DNA of 35,433 bases from an uncultured Bacteroidota bacterium (GCA_937920105.1 CALETH010000083.1:1-35433); one strand, 5' to 3'; shown: positions 8,364 to 16,649, counted from the first letter of the stretch. Notes: a model not told the origin generated them from the sequence alone. Translations and numbers: made by a program.

Positions 8364-8753
8364 TTACAACATCTTTTTCACTGCGGAAGAATCTCCTTCA
8401 TATTTTGATGGACACTTTGTTAATACTTCATTAGCATAAAAAGTTCCATCTTTAAATCTTCCTTTTGCTACAAGACTGGTAGCGATTTCAAAATTGTTTG
8501 GCTTTGCTCCATCTAAAATAATTTTCATTTCGTGATTATTTTCATCTTTCATGTAAAAGATAAATTGATTTTGCTGGGCTTCAAATTTTGATTCTTTTTC
8601 TTTTACCCATTCTCCTTTTACTTGTACTTTTTTCTGCACTTTTTCTGCGTGGGAGAAATTGGTGTATTCGATGTTGGTTTCCATAAATGATGTTGCACCA
8701 AATATAAGTGCACCAACAATTATAATGATAGAAATGATGATTTTGATATTCAT
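8364..8753 (-). CDS. ccmE: Cytochrome c maturation haem chaperone CcmE, CxxxY type
   Basis: CcmE is a membrane-anchored periplasmic chaperone that binds haem covalently and hands it to CcmF. An N-terminal membrane helix (about residues 4-21) is followed by the OB-fold barrel with VKGEWV, FYMKDENN, ILDGAKPNNF and AKGRFKDGTFYANEVLTKCPSKYEG. In classical CcmE the haem-binding residue is His in HxxxY. Here the position is Cys114 with Tyr118 (CPSKY), the variant found in archaea and some bacteria such as Desulfovibrio. The length of 129 residues is normal. It lies downstream of ccmD and two hairpins, and upstream of ccmF. An AGAAAGGA ribosome site precedes the ATG. Confidence 0.95.
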   Translation of the reverse strand: MNIKIIISIIIIVGALIFGATSFMETNIEYTNFSHAEKVQKKVQVKGEWVKEKESKFEAQQNQFIFYMKDENNHEMKIILDGAKPNNFEIATSLVAKGRFKDGTFYANEVLTKCPSKYEGDSSAVKKML

Positions 8754-8774
8754 ATTTTTTTTCCTTTCTTAAAA

Positions 8775-8847
8775 AGATTTGTCAAGTTTTTGAAACTTGA
8801 CAAATCTCATACATACATTATGATTTCAAAAGTTTTTAAAACTTTTG
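8775..8847. repeat. Two perfect hairpins between ccmD and ccmE
   Basis: A perfect 15-bp stem (8775-8789 with 8793-8807, loop TTG) and a second stem of about 9-10 bp (8827-8836 with 8838-8847) fill most of the ccmD-ccmE gap. On the minus strand the first is followed by TTTTTAAGAAAGGA, so it may attenuate or protect the ccmE message, or be a dispersed palindromic repeat inserted in the operon. Confidence 0.6.
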
Positions 8848-8863
8848 TAGTCTAAAATTTTAT

Positions 8864-8992
8864 TTATTTTTTTTCTTCGAGTTTCTTTATCTTTCGTTCT
8901 AACCGAAATAAATATCCAATAAATCCAAACCAAATAGTTAGAATTATGGTTAGAACGATATATAATTGATTGTTTTCTAAAAGTTCGTACAT
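8864..8992 (-). CDS. ccmD: CcmD-like small membrane protein
   Basis: This 42-residue protein starts MYELLENNQLYIVL and ends RLERKIKKLEEKK. It has one membrane helix (about residues 10-29) followed by a charged cytoplasmic tail predicted to form a coiled coil, which is the typical CcmD pattern. CcmD helps release haem-loaded CcmE from the CcmABC exporter. Identification rests on size, topology and position: it follows ccmC and the 159-residue gene, whose stop is only 3 bases away, and precedes ccmE. Sequence conservation in this family is weak, so position is the strongest argument. An ATG start and TAA stop define it clearly. Confidence 0.8.
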   Translation of the reverse strand: MYELLENNQLYIVLTIILTIWFGFIGYLFRLERKIKKLEEKK

Positions 8993-8995
8993 AAA

Positions 8996-9475
8996 TTATT
9001 TTTCCTCTTGTAAAAAGAATGTATTAATTTTCTTCTTTAAAAAATCAATATCTTTATTCCCATTTATTGTATTATAGAAATCATTATTTATTGATGTATC
9101 TAGTATTTCACCATTTGAAATTTTTAATAAATATGGGAAACCCTTCTTATTTTTTATATTATAGAGTGTTTCAGAAATAAATTTTGGGTCATAATCTGAT
9201 TTAGGTATTCTTCCATCAAGGTAAACTACTTTTATATCACTATGCAAAATTGGTAATACGTTCTTTTCAATAAATTCTTTACTATTTTTTCTATTATTGT
9301 AACAAAAAAATTTTACTCCATTGAGATTTTGCAGATATTCACGATATTTTTTCTTGAATTTATTTCTCCTATAATAATTGAAAACTATAAAAGGAGAAAA
9401 CAACAATAGAAATGGAAAAAATATTATACTTATAAATACAATTTTAATTTTTTCTTTGAAATCACCACTTAACAT
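8996..9475 (-). CDS. Membrane-anchored protein of unknown function in the ccm operon
   Basis: I do not recognise a named family. The protein has a hydrophobic segment near residues 11-34 (IVFISIIFFPFLLLFSPFIV), a basic stretch (YYRRNKFKKKYREY), then a soluble domain of about 110 residues. Its pattern resembles a thioredoxin fold: strand VKFFCYNN, helix NSKEFIEKNVLPIL, strand IKVVYLDG, helix, then FPYLLKISNGEILD with a Pro where thioredoxins have the cis-Pro. There is no CXXC; only one Cys stands at the expected active-site region. The basic stretch after the helix suggests that the soluble domain may be cytoplasmic. It lies between ccmC (18-base gap) and ccmD (3-base gap), so it is almost certainly coexpressed with haem export. 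The fold is an inference from pattern. Confidence 0.75.
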   Translation of the reverse strand: MLSGDFKEKIKIVFISIIFFPFLLLFSPFIVFNYYRRNKFKKKYREYLQNLNGVKFFCYNNRKNSKEFIEKNVLPILHSDIKVVYLDGRIPKSDYDPKFISETLYNIKNKKGFPYLLKISNGEILDTSINNDFYNTINGNKDIDFLKKKINTFFLQEEK

Positions 9476-9493
9476 TTAACTCAACTGTAATGT

Positions 9494-10192
9494 TTATACT
9501 TTCTCTTCTAATCTTTTCAATCTTACAGAAACAGAATACATCCACCAATACAATAATGTAAATCCAATAAGTGAAGCGAAAAAAATTACCAACATATTGG
9601 GTGCCATTTTAAATTCCAAAACTGGACCTGCTCCTTCACTATCTCCTTTTGAGCCTGGATGCAACCCTTTCATCATTCGCGGCATCACAAAAATAAAAAA
9701 TGGAACAGTAACTCCTGCAATAATAGAATACACTGCGGAAAGTGTTGCTTTTTTTTGCTCTTCATCTATTGCAGAACGCAATGCAAAATAGGCAGCGTAA
9801 ATTAATAATAAAATAAATATTGATGTTTGTCTTGGGTCCCAATTCCAAAAAGTTCCCCAATTAAATTTTGCCCAAATTGCTCCGGTAACTGTTGCTAATA
9901 CACAAAAAAGCATTCCCAACTCTGCAGCAGCGACAGAGCGTATATCATACTCACTAGTTCTTTTTTTCAAATATTGGATTGCATAGACCATTGACATTAC
10001 AAATGCAACTACCGTTACCCACGCCATTGGAACATGAAAAAAAATATTTCTCGCTTTATCTTCTAATCCGGGAATGAGCGGAAATTCGTACCAATGTTGC
10101 GGAAAATCTACTATCGGAAAAACAAATCCAACAACAATAATAATTGTTAGCCAAATGGTAATACTTATTTTCAAAAATAATTTTTCAAACAT
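9494..10192 (-). CDS. ccmC: Haem exporter subunit CcmC
   Basis: CcmC is the inner-membrane haem-handling protein that loads haem on CcmE. Six membrane segments are visible. The first conserved His is in IFFHVPMAW (His53), and the WWD motif WGTFWNWDPRQ is at residues 112-122; a second conserved His is in MKGLHPGSKGD in the last periplasmic loop. The length of 232 residues is typical. The start ATG follows the ccmB stop codon directly with no gap, which implies translational coupling. Confidence 0.95.
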   Translation of the reverse strand: MFEKLFLKISITIWLTIIIVVGFVFPIVDFPQHWYEFPLIPGLEDKARNIFFHVPMAWVTVVAFVMSMVYAIQYLKKRTSEYDIRSVAAAELGMLFCVLATVTGAIWAKFNWGTFWNWDPRQTSIFILLLIYAAYFALRSAIDEEQKKATLSAVYSIIAGVTVPFFIFVMPRMMKGLHPGSKGDSEGAGPVLEFKMAPNMLVIFFASLIGFTLLYWWMYSVSVRLKRLEEKV

Positions 10193-10867
10193 TTATTCTT
10201 TCCAAACAATTTCAAAAAATAATAAGGAAACGGTAATAAGAACTATGGGATATGAAATGAGAACTTGCATATCTGTTACGGCTTCTTTAAAAAACGCACC
10301 TTCCATTGCCAATCGTGTTGCATTAATAAGTGTAAGCAATAATGGAAGCAAAATTGGAAATGAAACTACAGGATATAACGTTCCTTTTGTATTTGCTTTT
10401 GCAATAATTGCTGCAAGTATTGTAGATGCACTTGCTAAACCAATGCTTCCCAGAAAAAGTGTAAGCCAAAATATTCCGTACGATTGAACAACAAAATCTT
10501 TTACTAAAATTTGATACAACACTGCAATTATGCACGTGAGAAAAAAAATAAGAACGATATTAAATACTAATTTTCCCAAATACACAGATGTTGCGTTGGT
10601 AAGAAGTTGTAATGTTACACTTGTTCCTCGTTCTTCTTCACTCACAAACGTTCGCGAAAGTCCAGACATTGCACTAAAAAAAACAATAATCCAAAAAATT
10701 CCCGCTAATACGTGAGAAGAAACTGTATCACCACCAAATGCAAATAGTGTAATGGAAATTGTGGTAACAACAAATAATAATAGTGCGTTGAATGCGTATC
10801 GTGTACGAAATTCTGATACAGTATCTTTAAAAAAAACGTAATAGGCGGGAATGAGTAACGTTTTCAT
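10193..10867 (-). CDS. ccmB: Haem exporter subunit CcmB
   Basis: CcmB is the membrane subunit of the CcmABCD ABC-type complex that releases holo-CcmE. Six hydrophobic segments are present. Family features are the N-terminal KDTVSEFRTRYAFNALLLF block and the cytoplasmic RTFVSEEERGTSVTLQLL motif, which contacts CcmA. The length of 224 residues is normal. It follows the CCxxC-protein gene after 38 bases and is joined stop-to-start to ccmC. Confidence 0.95.
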   Translation of the reverse strand: MKTLLIPAYYVFFKDTVSEFRTRYAFNALLLFVVTTISITLFAFGGDTVSSHVLAGIFWIIVFFSAMSGLSRTFVSEEERGTSVTLQLLTNATSVYLGKLVFNIVLIFFLTCIIAVLYQILVKDFVVQSYGIFWLTLFLGSIGLASASTILAAIIAKANTKGTLYPVVSFPILLPLLLTLINATRLAMEGAFFKEAVTDMQVLISYPIVLITVSLLFFEIVWKE

Positions 10868-10905
10868 TTTGTAAGATACGAATTATAGAGGCGAGTTTCA
10901 ATTTA

Positions 10906-11601
10906 CTATGGAGATAATGACTCAATTAAATTGTAGACAAAATCTATTTTCTCTTGTTTTATTTTATCTGTACATTCATAAAATATTTTTTCTACTTTTT
11001 GTTTTATTCTATCACTTTTTAACCAATCATGTAAATATTTATTTCCTTCAAAACATTTATCAGCAAAGCCACCATCATAAACAAAAGAGATGAGATGTTC
11101 AATCGCCGTTGGATAAACACTTTTATCCCATAAATCCAATAATATTTCTATGTCAAAATGTGTAGAGAGGATGTCACATAATTCATAAGAAATTGAAGGT
11201 TTATCTCTTGATAAACAGTACTCCCACCACAGAATTACATAATGATTTATAGATTGAATTTCCTCATTATTCCATTTTTTTCTGTAGTCCGCTTCTCCAA
11301 GATGGTTAAAAATACTTTTTAACGCTTCTGGTTCTTGAAGTTGAGAATGAAGTTCTAAAATTCTTGGCAAGAAAAATTTAAAATCATTAATATCACCACC
11401 GGCAATAACAGGTGCATTAAGATAACTTGCAAAATCTTTGAATGTTAATTCTCGCAATGGTTTTGCCAAAATCTCTTTTGCTTCTTGCTGTGAAAAACAC
11501 TGTTCACAACATACTTTAAGAGTTTGTGGTTTTTTGTATGATGAAAAAACTGTATAGATTTCTTGAATTGCTTGAGAAATTTTTTGTTCTATTGTTATCA
11601 T
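10906..11601 (-). CDS. Protein of unknown function with N-terminal CCxxC motif, between ccmA and ccmB
   Basis: This is a soluble, acidic, mostly helical protein of 231 residues with no signal peptide. Near residue 31 it has LKVCCEQCFSQQEAKEIL, a CCxxC cluster that could bind a metal. It continues with PLRELTFKDFASYLN and DINDFKFFLPRILEL, which read like the conserved blocks of a family of uncharacterised bacterial proteins, and then with Trp-rich helices (HYVILWWEYCLS). I cannot name a function. Its ATG overlaps the ccmA stop by four bases (ATGA) and ccmB follows after 38 bases, so it is translated with the exporter genes. The family is probably not ccm-specific; that needs a database search. 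Confidence 0.75.
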   Translation of the reverse strand: MITIEQKISQAIQEIYTVFSSYKKPQTLKVCCEQCFSQQEAKEILAKPLRELTFKDFASYLNAPVIAGGDINDFKFFLPRILELHSQLQEPEALKSIFNHLGEADYRKKWNNEEIQSINHYVILWWEYCLSRDKPSISYELCDILSTHFDIEILLDLWDKSVYPTAIEHLISFVYDGGFADKCFEGNKYLHDWLKSDRIKQKVEKIFYECTDKIKQEKIDFVYNLIESLSP

Positions 11602-12245
11602 CCCTTTCCCAGTTCAATAATTTTTTCTATACCAACAATATCTTCTTTTTCATTAGTGGCGACAACGAGAAGTCCTTTTTTTCTTTGTTCATTCATTACT
11701 TCATAGACAATTTCTCTTCCTTCTTCATCAAGAGTAATTGTTGGCTCATCTAACAACAATATTTCTGGTTGATGGAGTAGTGCTGCACAATATTTTAAAC
11801 GCTGTTTCATTCCTGAAGAATAAATTCTTACTAAAGAATTTTTTGCATTGGATAAATTGAATTGCTCTAAAAGTTTTTCTGCTCGTAGGGGAAAACTTTT
11901 CTCTAATTGACGTATTTTTCCAAATAATAATAAATTTTCCAATCCGGAAAATTCATCATACAACTGTAAATATGGTGCAACAAAACCTATATGTTGATGA
12001 AAAAATTTTATGGGTATATTTTCTGCATTGATAGAAAAAGCAACGTTACCTTTGGTGGGAGAAAGTATTCCGGCAAGAATTTTGATGAGTGTAGATTTTC
12101 CAGCACCATTATTCCCTATTATTGCTAATGAATTTGATGTTGTTGATGTTGAGAAAAAAGAAAGTGTGAAATTAATATTTTCAAAAATTTGATGACGATT
12201 AAAGTGTTTGGAAATTTCTTGAGCGGAGAATTCTATAGCATTCAT
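11598..12245 (-). CDS. ccmA: Haem exporter ATP-binding protein CcmA
   Basis: CcmA is the cytoplasmic ATPase of the CcmABCD complex; ATP hydrolysis releases haem-loaded CcmE from CcmC. Walker A GNNGAGKS is at residues 44-51, the signature YSSGMKQR at 142-149, Walker B ILLLDEPT at 162-169 and the switch His region near VVATNE is altered (Asn in place of the usual His). The length of 215 residues is normal for this subunit. Its ATG overlaps the stop of the upstream metalloprotease (ATGA), and its own stop overlaps the start of the CCxxC gene in the same way. Confidence 0.95.
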   Translation of the reverse strand: MNAIEFSAQEISKHFNRHQIFENINFTLSFFSTSTTSNSLAIIGNNGAGKSTLIKILAGILSPTKGNVAFSINAENIPIKFFHQHIGFVAPYLQLYDEFSGLENLLLFGKIRQLEKSFPLRAEKLLEQFNLSNAKNSLVRIYSSGMKQRLKYCAALLHQPEILLLDEPTITLDEEGREIVYEVMNEQRKKGLLVVATNEKEDIVGIEKIIELGKG

Positions 12246-13864
12246 CGTACCACCGCAAATTTTCCTTTACGAATATTTCCATTTTCTGCAATTATAAAAA
12301 AATAAATTCCGCTTCCAACCATATTATTATTCTTATCTTTTCCATTCCATGCAAGATAATATTTTCCCAAAAATTGAGCAGGTTTTGCTATACTGTTAAA
12401 TACAAGGTCATAACTTGAAGAAAAAATTTGTATTGTTGCATTAGCAGAAGGTACATTCTCTATTGGAATATAGAGCAAAGAGGAATGTGGATTAAATGGA
12501 TTAGGAAATGGTGAAACATCTGCAGCAATTCCACCGCCACTGGCAAAGGTAAGAAATTTCCAATTATTGGCATCACTAACAGAAAATTTTGCAAATATAC
12601 TGTTAGAAATTTTTTGACTTCCTTCTTCGTTAAATGCAGTAATATTTAATGTGTAAGGAAATTGTCCATGAATATTTGCTACAGCATCGTTTTCATTGAT
12701 ATTTGTAACTAAACAATAGAGTGTATCAAAAATTCTTGTTGTACAATGATAACTTGCAGTAAAACTTTTTACAGAGGTTTCTATGATTTTTTTTGATGTA
12801 TCAGAAAGAAAATTTGTTGATGTTGAATAGGTGAGTTCGGGAAAATATTTTCCATCTTTATAATAATTTATTGTATCTGCTCGTGAACCAGTATAAAAAT
12901 TCCACACGGAAAAATCTGCAAACTCTTTTGCAGTGGTAGATGAATATGGTGATTGTGATAAAACATTTTCCATTGCTTGCCAAGGAGGCATGGTTTCTAT
13001 GGCAGACCAAATATCTTTCATAATATTTGTGGTCTTATATTTAGTCATTAAAAAAATTCCGAAAAGTGCACGCTCATAGCCTGCCCAATTACTATTGAAT
13101 GAATTCCATAAAGGAATACTTCCCGTATTGCCAAAATATGTTACCACATCGTGAACATAATCTTTAGTAAAAGGAAAAACGGTCGGTTCCATTGATTCCG
13201 CAGAAAGTTCATAAAAATAAAAATCATCACTTGTCCATATACCCGAACCACCTACTTGAACGGCGTGATGAAATTCATGTGCCGCTGTTGCTGAAAGTGC
13301 TTCTATTCCCAAAGTTCTAAAACCTTTTCCAAAATCATTATCAATAACAATCCACGTTGGATATTGTGGATTTTGCTTATTGGGATTTAATGGTGTATCA
13401 CCCCAACTTGTGTAACCAAAATTTGATGTGCCTAAATCTTGAATATAAATATCATATTCATTTCCCCCACCTTCTCCATTGTCTGATGGAGGAACAGAAA
13501 ATCCATATTGATTAATTTCTTTTTCCCAAGTTATATCAAATATTTTTGATAGAGTATCTACATATTGAGAAACTGTATTAGGAATTCTTTCTCCTTGTGC
13601 ATTAACAAGTGCTGGTGCATGTGTTCCTATTGTATCAAAATGAATACGAAATTTTCCACTTGGACTGAGTATATTTTTTTGTGTTATAATTCCTCTATCC
13701 AAAATAAAATTTTTCTCGTACGCATTTTTTTCTTGTGATGGATGGAGTTTTTCTTCTAAAAGAAAAAATGTTAAACATTTTCCTTTAGGGTTTTGAATTT
13801 GGGGAAAAGTAATATTTGTTAAACAATAACAAAGTATTATATGTAAAAGTAAATATTTTATCAT
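12242..13864 (-). CDS. Secreted HEFHH metalloprotease with FlgD-like C-terminal domain
   Basis: This is a putative zinc endopeptidase exported from the cell. The N-terminus is a signal peptide (MIKYLLLHIILCYCLTNITF). The zinc motif HEFHH is at residues 196-200 (AATAAHEFHHAVQVGG), with a Glu-rich ELSAESMEP about 20 residues on that may give the third ligand, as in gluzincin-type proteases of the MXAN_6640 kind. The last 90 residues contain PFPNPFNPHSSL, AWNGKDKNNNMVGSGIYFF and a short KGKFAVVR tail, the FlgD-like/sorting domain frequent on secreted Ignavibacteria and Bacteroidota proteins. It overlaps ccmA by four bases and is thus the first cistron of the visible ccm operon. Substrate unknown. 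Confidence 0.85.
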   Translation of the reverse strand: MIKYLLLHIILCYCLTNITFPQIQNPKGKCLTFFLLEEKLHPSQEKNAYEKNFILDRGIITQKNILSPSGKFRIHFDTIGTHAPALVNAQGERIPNTVSQYVDTLSKIFDITWEKEINQYGFSVPPSDNGEGGGNEYDIYIQDLGTSNFGYTSWGDTPLNPNKQNPQYPTWIVIDNDFGKGFRTLGIEALSATAAHEFHHAVQVGGSGIWTSDDFYFYELSAESMEPTVFPFTKDYVHDVVTYFGNTGSIPLWNSFNSNWAGYERALFGIFLMTKYKTTNIMKDIWSAIETMPPWQAMENVLSQSPYSSTTAKEFADFSVWNFYTGSRADTINYYKDGKYFPELTYSTSTNFLSDTSKKIIETSVKSFTASYHCTTRIFDTLYCLVTNINENDAVANIHGQFPYTLNITAFNEEGSQKISNSIFAKFSVSDANNWKFLTFASGGGIAADVSPFPNPFNPHSSLLYIPIENVPSANATIQIFSSSYDLVFNSIAKPAQFLGKYYLAWNGKDKNNNMVGSGIYFFIIAENGNIRKGKFAVVR

Positions 13865-13938
13865 TTAATTTTTAATTTATAGATTTTTACTAAACTTGAG
13901 ATTCTTCATCGCTTCGCTCCCGCCATTTTGGTTATTTT

Positions 13939-16155
13939 TTAGTTACCACCAAAATAATGAATTGTTACTGCATTTTTAAAAAAATCTGTATACACTATTT
14001 CTTTTCTTCCATCATTATTCATATCAACACAGCGAAATTGTGAATTTTGTGGAAGCGGACATAATATTTGTGAAGATAAAAATGTTCCATCTCCATTTCC
14101 TTGGTAAAAATTTACATTTAATGAATCCACATCAAAAAGTAGAATATCATCAATAGTATCATTATTAAAATCTACAATCTGAATTTTTTCTTTATCTATA
14201 ATATTACTATTCACAATAATTGGAACAAATTCAGAAAACACACCATTCCTTTTTCCCAAAGCAGTGTATAAAGTTTTTTGCGGAATACTATAAAAAAAAC
14301 AATCAAGGATACTATCTTTATTAACATCATGAAAAAGAAAAAAACATTTCTTTATAAGAGTATCTTGTGGTAAAAAATTTATCACTGACGATATGGTGTA
14401 ATTTTCTGTTGAATCACCTATACTAATTCCCATTTTTTTTTGTTTTGATTTTTTTTCTGTATAAATATACGCAATATCATCTTTTCCATCACCATTAAAA
14501 TCATTAACAGCACTGGTAAAAATAGTGATTGGTGTTAATGGTGTAAAACTTCGTTGAATAAATTTTTCTCCTTCAACTTGTTTGTAATAACGAAGTTGCG
14601 GTTGTTTCATGGATGAGTAGTTATAAAATTCTATATTTTTATTTTTCTGTGTTTCACTATTTTTTTCTGAAAAAATAATTGAAGAGGATTTTATTGTTGG
14701 AATAACTGAGGTAGAATATGTGAATATTTTTTCTTGTAAAAATTTTTGTTCATTCACTGTGGTTACAAGAGAAATTTTTCCGTTTGTTTGAGGAATAATA
14801 AATGTTAAAGAACTATCATTGTAGGAATAATATTTCACTGATTGCGATGAATCTGAAACATTAAAAGAAATTTGACTATTAAAACGAGTAGAATCAGAAA
14901 ATAATAAAGAAACTGTTTGAGATTCTTTGTTTAAAGTAATGATGTCATTATATCCATCGTTATTCATATCTGCAATATCAAATGAAGTGGGAGATTTTCC
15001 AACAGCGTAAGAAATTTCAAATGAGGTATCTGTTGGAATAACGATATTTTTTTTATCATTCCAATATATTGTAGAAAAAATTGGCGAACTATCAATCAAT
15101 AAAACATCGTCATATCCATCCACATCATAATCTGCAATAAGTATTGATAATGGCGTTGATGTTATACCAAATATTCTTCCATTAAAAAAACTTCCACTAC
15201 CTTTATTAATATAAATAGTAAATGTTTGTTTTTGCATATTTGTTGTTATGATATCAAAATAAATTTTTGATGAAAAAGATGCCATCGAAAAAAAATCTTG
15301 ATGCGTGTACAAAAGTTCCTGAACAAAATCATAACCACCAACTCCATCGCCTTCATACATTTGTATATTTTGTGTTTCATCAGAAGCAATGGCAAAATCA
15401 ATAATTGCATCTCCATTAAAATTTCCACAGAAAAATTTTGCACTCTCACTTTTTAATTGAATGGTACTTTGTTCAGCAAATTGTAAATTACCCATTCCAA
15501 AACAGAATACTAATTCCTCTGTTAACCAATTACGATAAATAATATCGATAAAATTATCATCATTTAATTTTTCAACATACAATTCAGAAATCGGAATTTC
15601 TGATAAAATATTTTGAGAAGGTACAAATGTTCCATTTTTTTTCCCAAACAAAATAGAAATACCTGAAGAGAGTTTTCCAATACTCAAAATATCCATTATT
15701 CCATCATTATTTATATCTGCACAAATTGCTTTTTCTGGATAATAATTCACAGGATAATTGAGTGAAGCGTATTGACCGTTTTTTTTACTCATCAAAATTT
15801 CTATACTGCTTGTTTCACGATGAACAAGAATAATATCATCAACAGAATCTTTATTTAATTTTGCAGTGGTAAGAAAAAAAAATGGTGTTGTTATTGCAAT
15901 TTTTTTTTGTTCAGAGAATTTTCCATTCCCATCCCCTAATACCATTTTAAGAGAAGATGTTTCCTTTTCGTAATACACAATATCTGGAATAGAATCATTA
16001 TTGTAATAAAATATATTGGGAAAGGATAAATTTTGCGGGAGTGTGCATTGAGTAACAGTACTTACACTGTTATAGGCTTGTGCTTTGTAGAAGTGAAAAA
16101 AATAATACAAAAAAATAAAAAAAATATTTCGTAAAACTTTTACGGAAAATGACAC
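13939..16155 (-). CDS. Secreted FG-GAP/VCBS repeat protein (beta-propeller)
   Basis: This is a large exported protein built from integrin-like FG-GAP repeats. The signal peptide ends near FYKAQA. At least eight Ca-binding-like DxNxDxxxD loops recur about every 50-80 residues, for example DINNDGIMDILSI, NFNGDAIIDFAIA, DYDVDGYDDVLLI, DMNNDGYNDIITL, DFNGDGKDDIAYI and DFNNDTIDDILLF. These are expected to form one or two beta-propellers used for binding or adhesion. There is no sorting domain; the protein ends at HYFGGN after a repeat. Start: GTG at 16155 is the only good candidate before the signal peptide. It lies 9 bases after the thioesterase gene and 74 bases before the metalloprotease gene. 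Confidence 0.85.
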   Translation of the reverse strand: MSFSVKVLRNIFFIFLYYFFHFYKAQAYNSVSTVTQCTLPQNLSFPNIFYYNNDSIPDIVYYEKETSSLKMVLGDGNGKFSEQKKIAITTPFFFLTTAKLNKDSVDDIILVHRETSSIEILMSKKNGQYASLNYPVNYYPEKAICADINNDGIMDILSIGKLSSGISILFGKKNGTFVPSQNILSEIPISELYVEKLNDDNFIDIIYRNWLTEELVFCFGMGNLQFAEQSTIQLKSESAKFFCGNFNGDAIIDFAIASDETQNIQMYEGDGVGGYDFVQELLYTHQDFFSMASFSSKIYFDIITTNMQKQTFTIYINKGSGSFFNGRIFGITSTPLSILIADYDVDGYDDVLLIDSSPIFSTIYWNDKKNIVIPTDTSFEISYAVGKSPTSFDIADMNNDGYNDIITLNKESQTVSLLFSDSTRFNSQISFNVSDSSQSVKYYSYNDSSLTFIIPQTNGKISLVTTVNEQKFLQEKIFTYSTSVIPTIKSSSIIFSEKNSETQKNKNIEFYNYSSMKQPQLRYYKQVEGEKFIQRSFTPLTPITIFTSAVNDFNGDGKDDIAYIYTEKKSKQKKMGISIGDSTENYTISSVINFLPQDTLIKKCFFLFHDVNKDSILDCFFYSIPQKTLYTALGKRNGVFSEFVPIIVNSNIIDKEKIQIVDFNNDTIDDILLFDVDSLNVNFYQGNGDGTFLSSQILCPLPQNSQFRCVDMNNDGRKEIVYTDFFKNAVTIHYFGGN

Positions 16156-16164
16156 AAAAAATTT

Positions 16165-16647
16165 TTATGATTGAGTGAATAACTTTCTTCGTGCTAATCG
16201 TGCTTCGCGGCGAATTGCGGCTTGTTCGTAACGGCGTTTTTCTTCTTCGGTTTCAGGATGAATTGGTGGTGAAATAATTCCTTTATTGTTTCCATCAATA
16301 GCAACAAAAGTGAGATAGGCACTGTTTGCATGACGTGTTGTTCCTTGCAATGGATTTTCTGCAAATACTTTTACTCCAATTTCCATAGAAGTTTTAAAAA
16401 CTCTATTTACTGATGCGTACAGCATTACTACTTCTCCTTGCTTAATGGGATGGAGAAAGTTTAATTCATCTACAGAAGCGGTTACACAAACTCGTTGTGT
16501 GTGTCTTGATGCGGCAATAGCAGCGGCTAAGTCTATCCAATTCATGAGTACGCCTCCTGCCAAATTCCCAAGTTGATTGGTATCATTTGGCAGCACTAAT
16601 TGTGTCATTGTTACTTGCGAATTTTTTACTGTGAGAATATTTTCCAT
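16165..16647 (-). CDS. Acyl-CoA thioesterase, hotdog fold (YciA/cytosolic acyl-CoA hydrolase type)
   Basis: The enzyme hydrolyses acyl-CoA thioesters in the cytoplasm. The family pattern is clear: MTQLVLPNDTNQLGNLAGGVLMNWIDLAAA contains the Asn and Asp active-site residues, and the second half has SVDELNFLHPIKQGEVV and an Arg/Lys-rich tail (REARLARRKLF). With 160 residues it is a single hotdog domain that should form hexamers or trimers of dimers. bamD lies 2 bases upstream and the FG-GAP gene 9 bases downstream. Chain-length preference cannot be inferred. Confidence 0.92.
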   Translation of the reverse strand: MENILTVKNSQVTMTQLVLPNDTNQLGNLAGGVLMNWIDLAAAIAASRHTQRVCVTASVDELNFLHPIKQGEVVMLYASVNRVFKTSMEIGVKVFAENPLQGTTRHANSAYLTFVAIDGNNKGIISPPIHPETEEEKRRYEQAAIRREARLARRKLFTQS

Positions 16648-16649
16648 AA

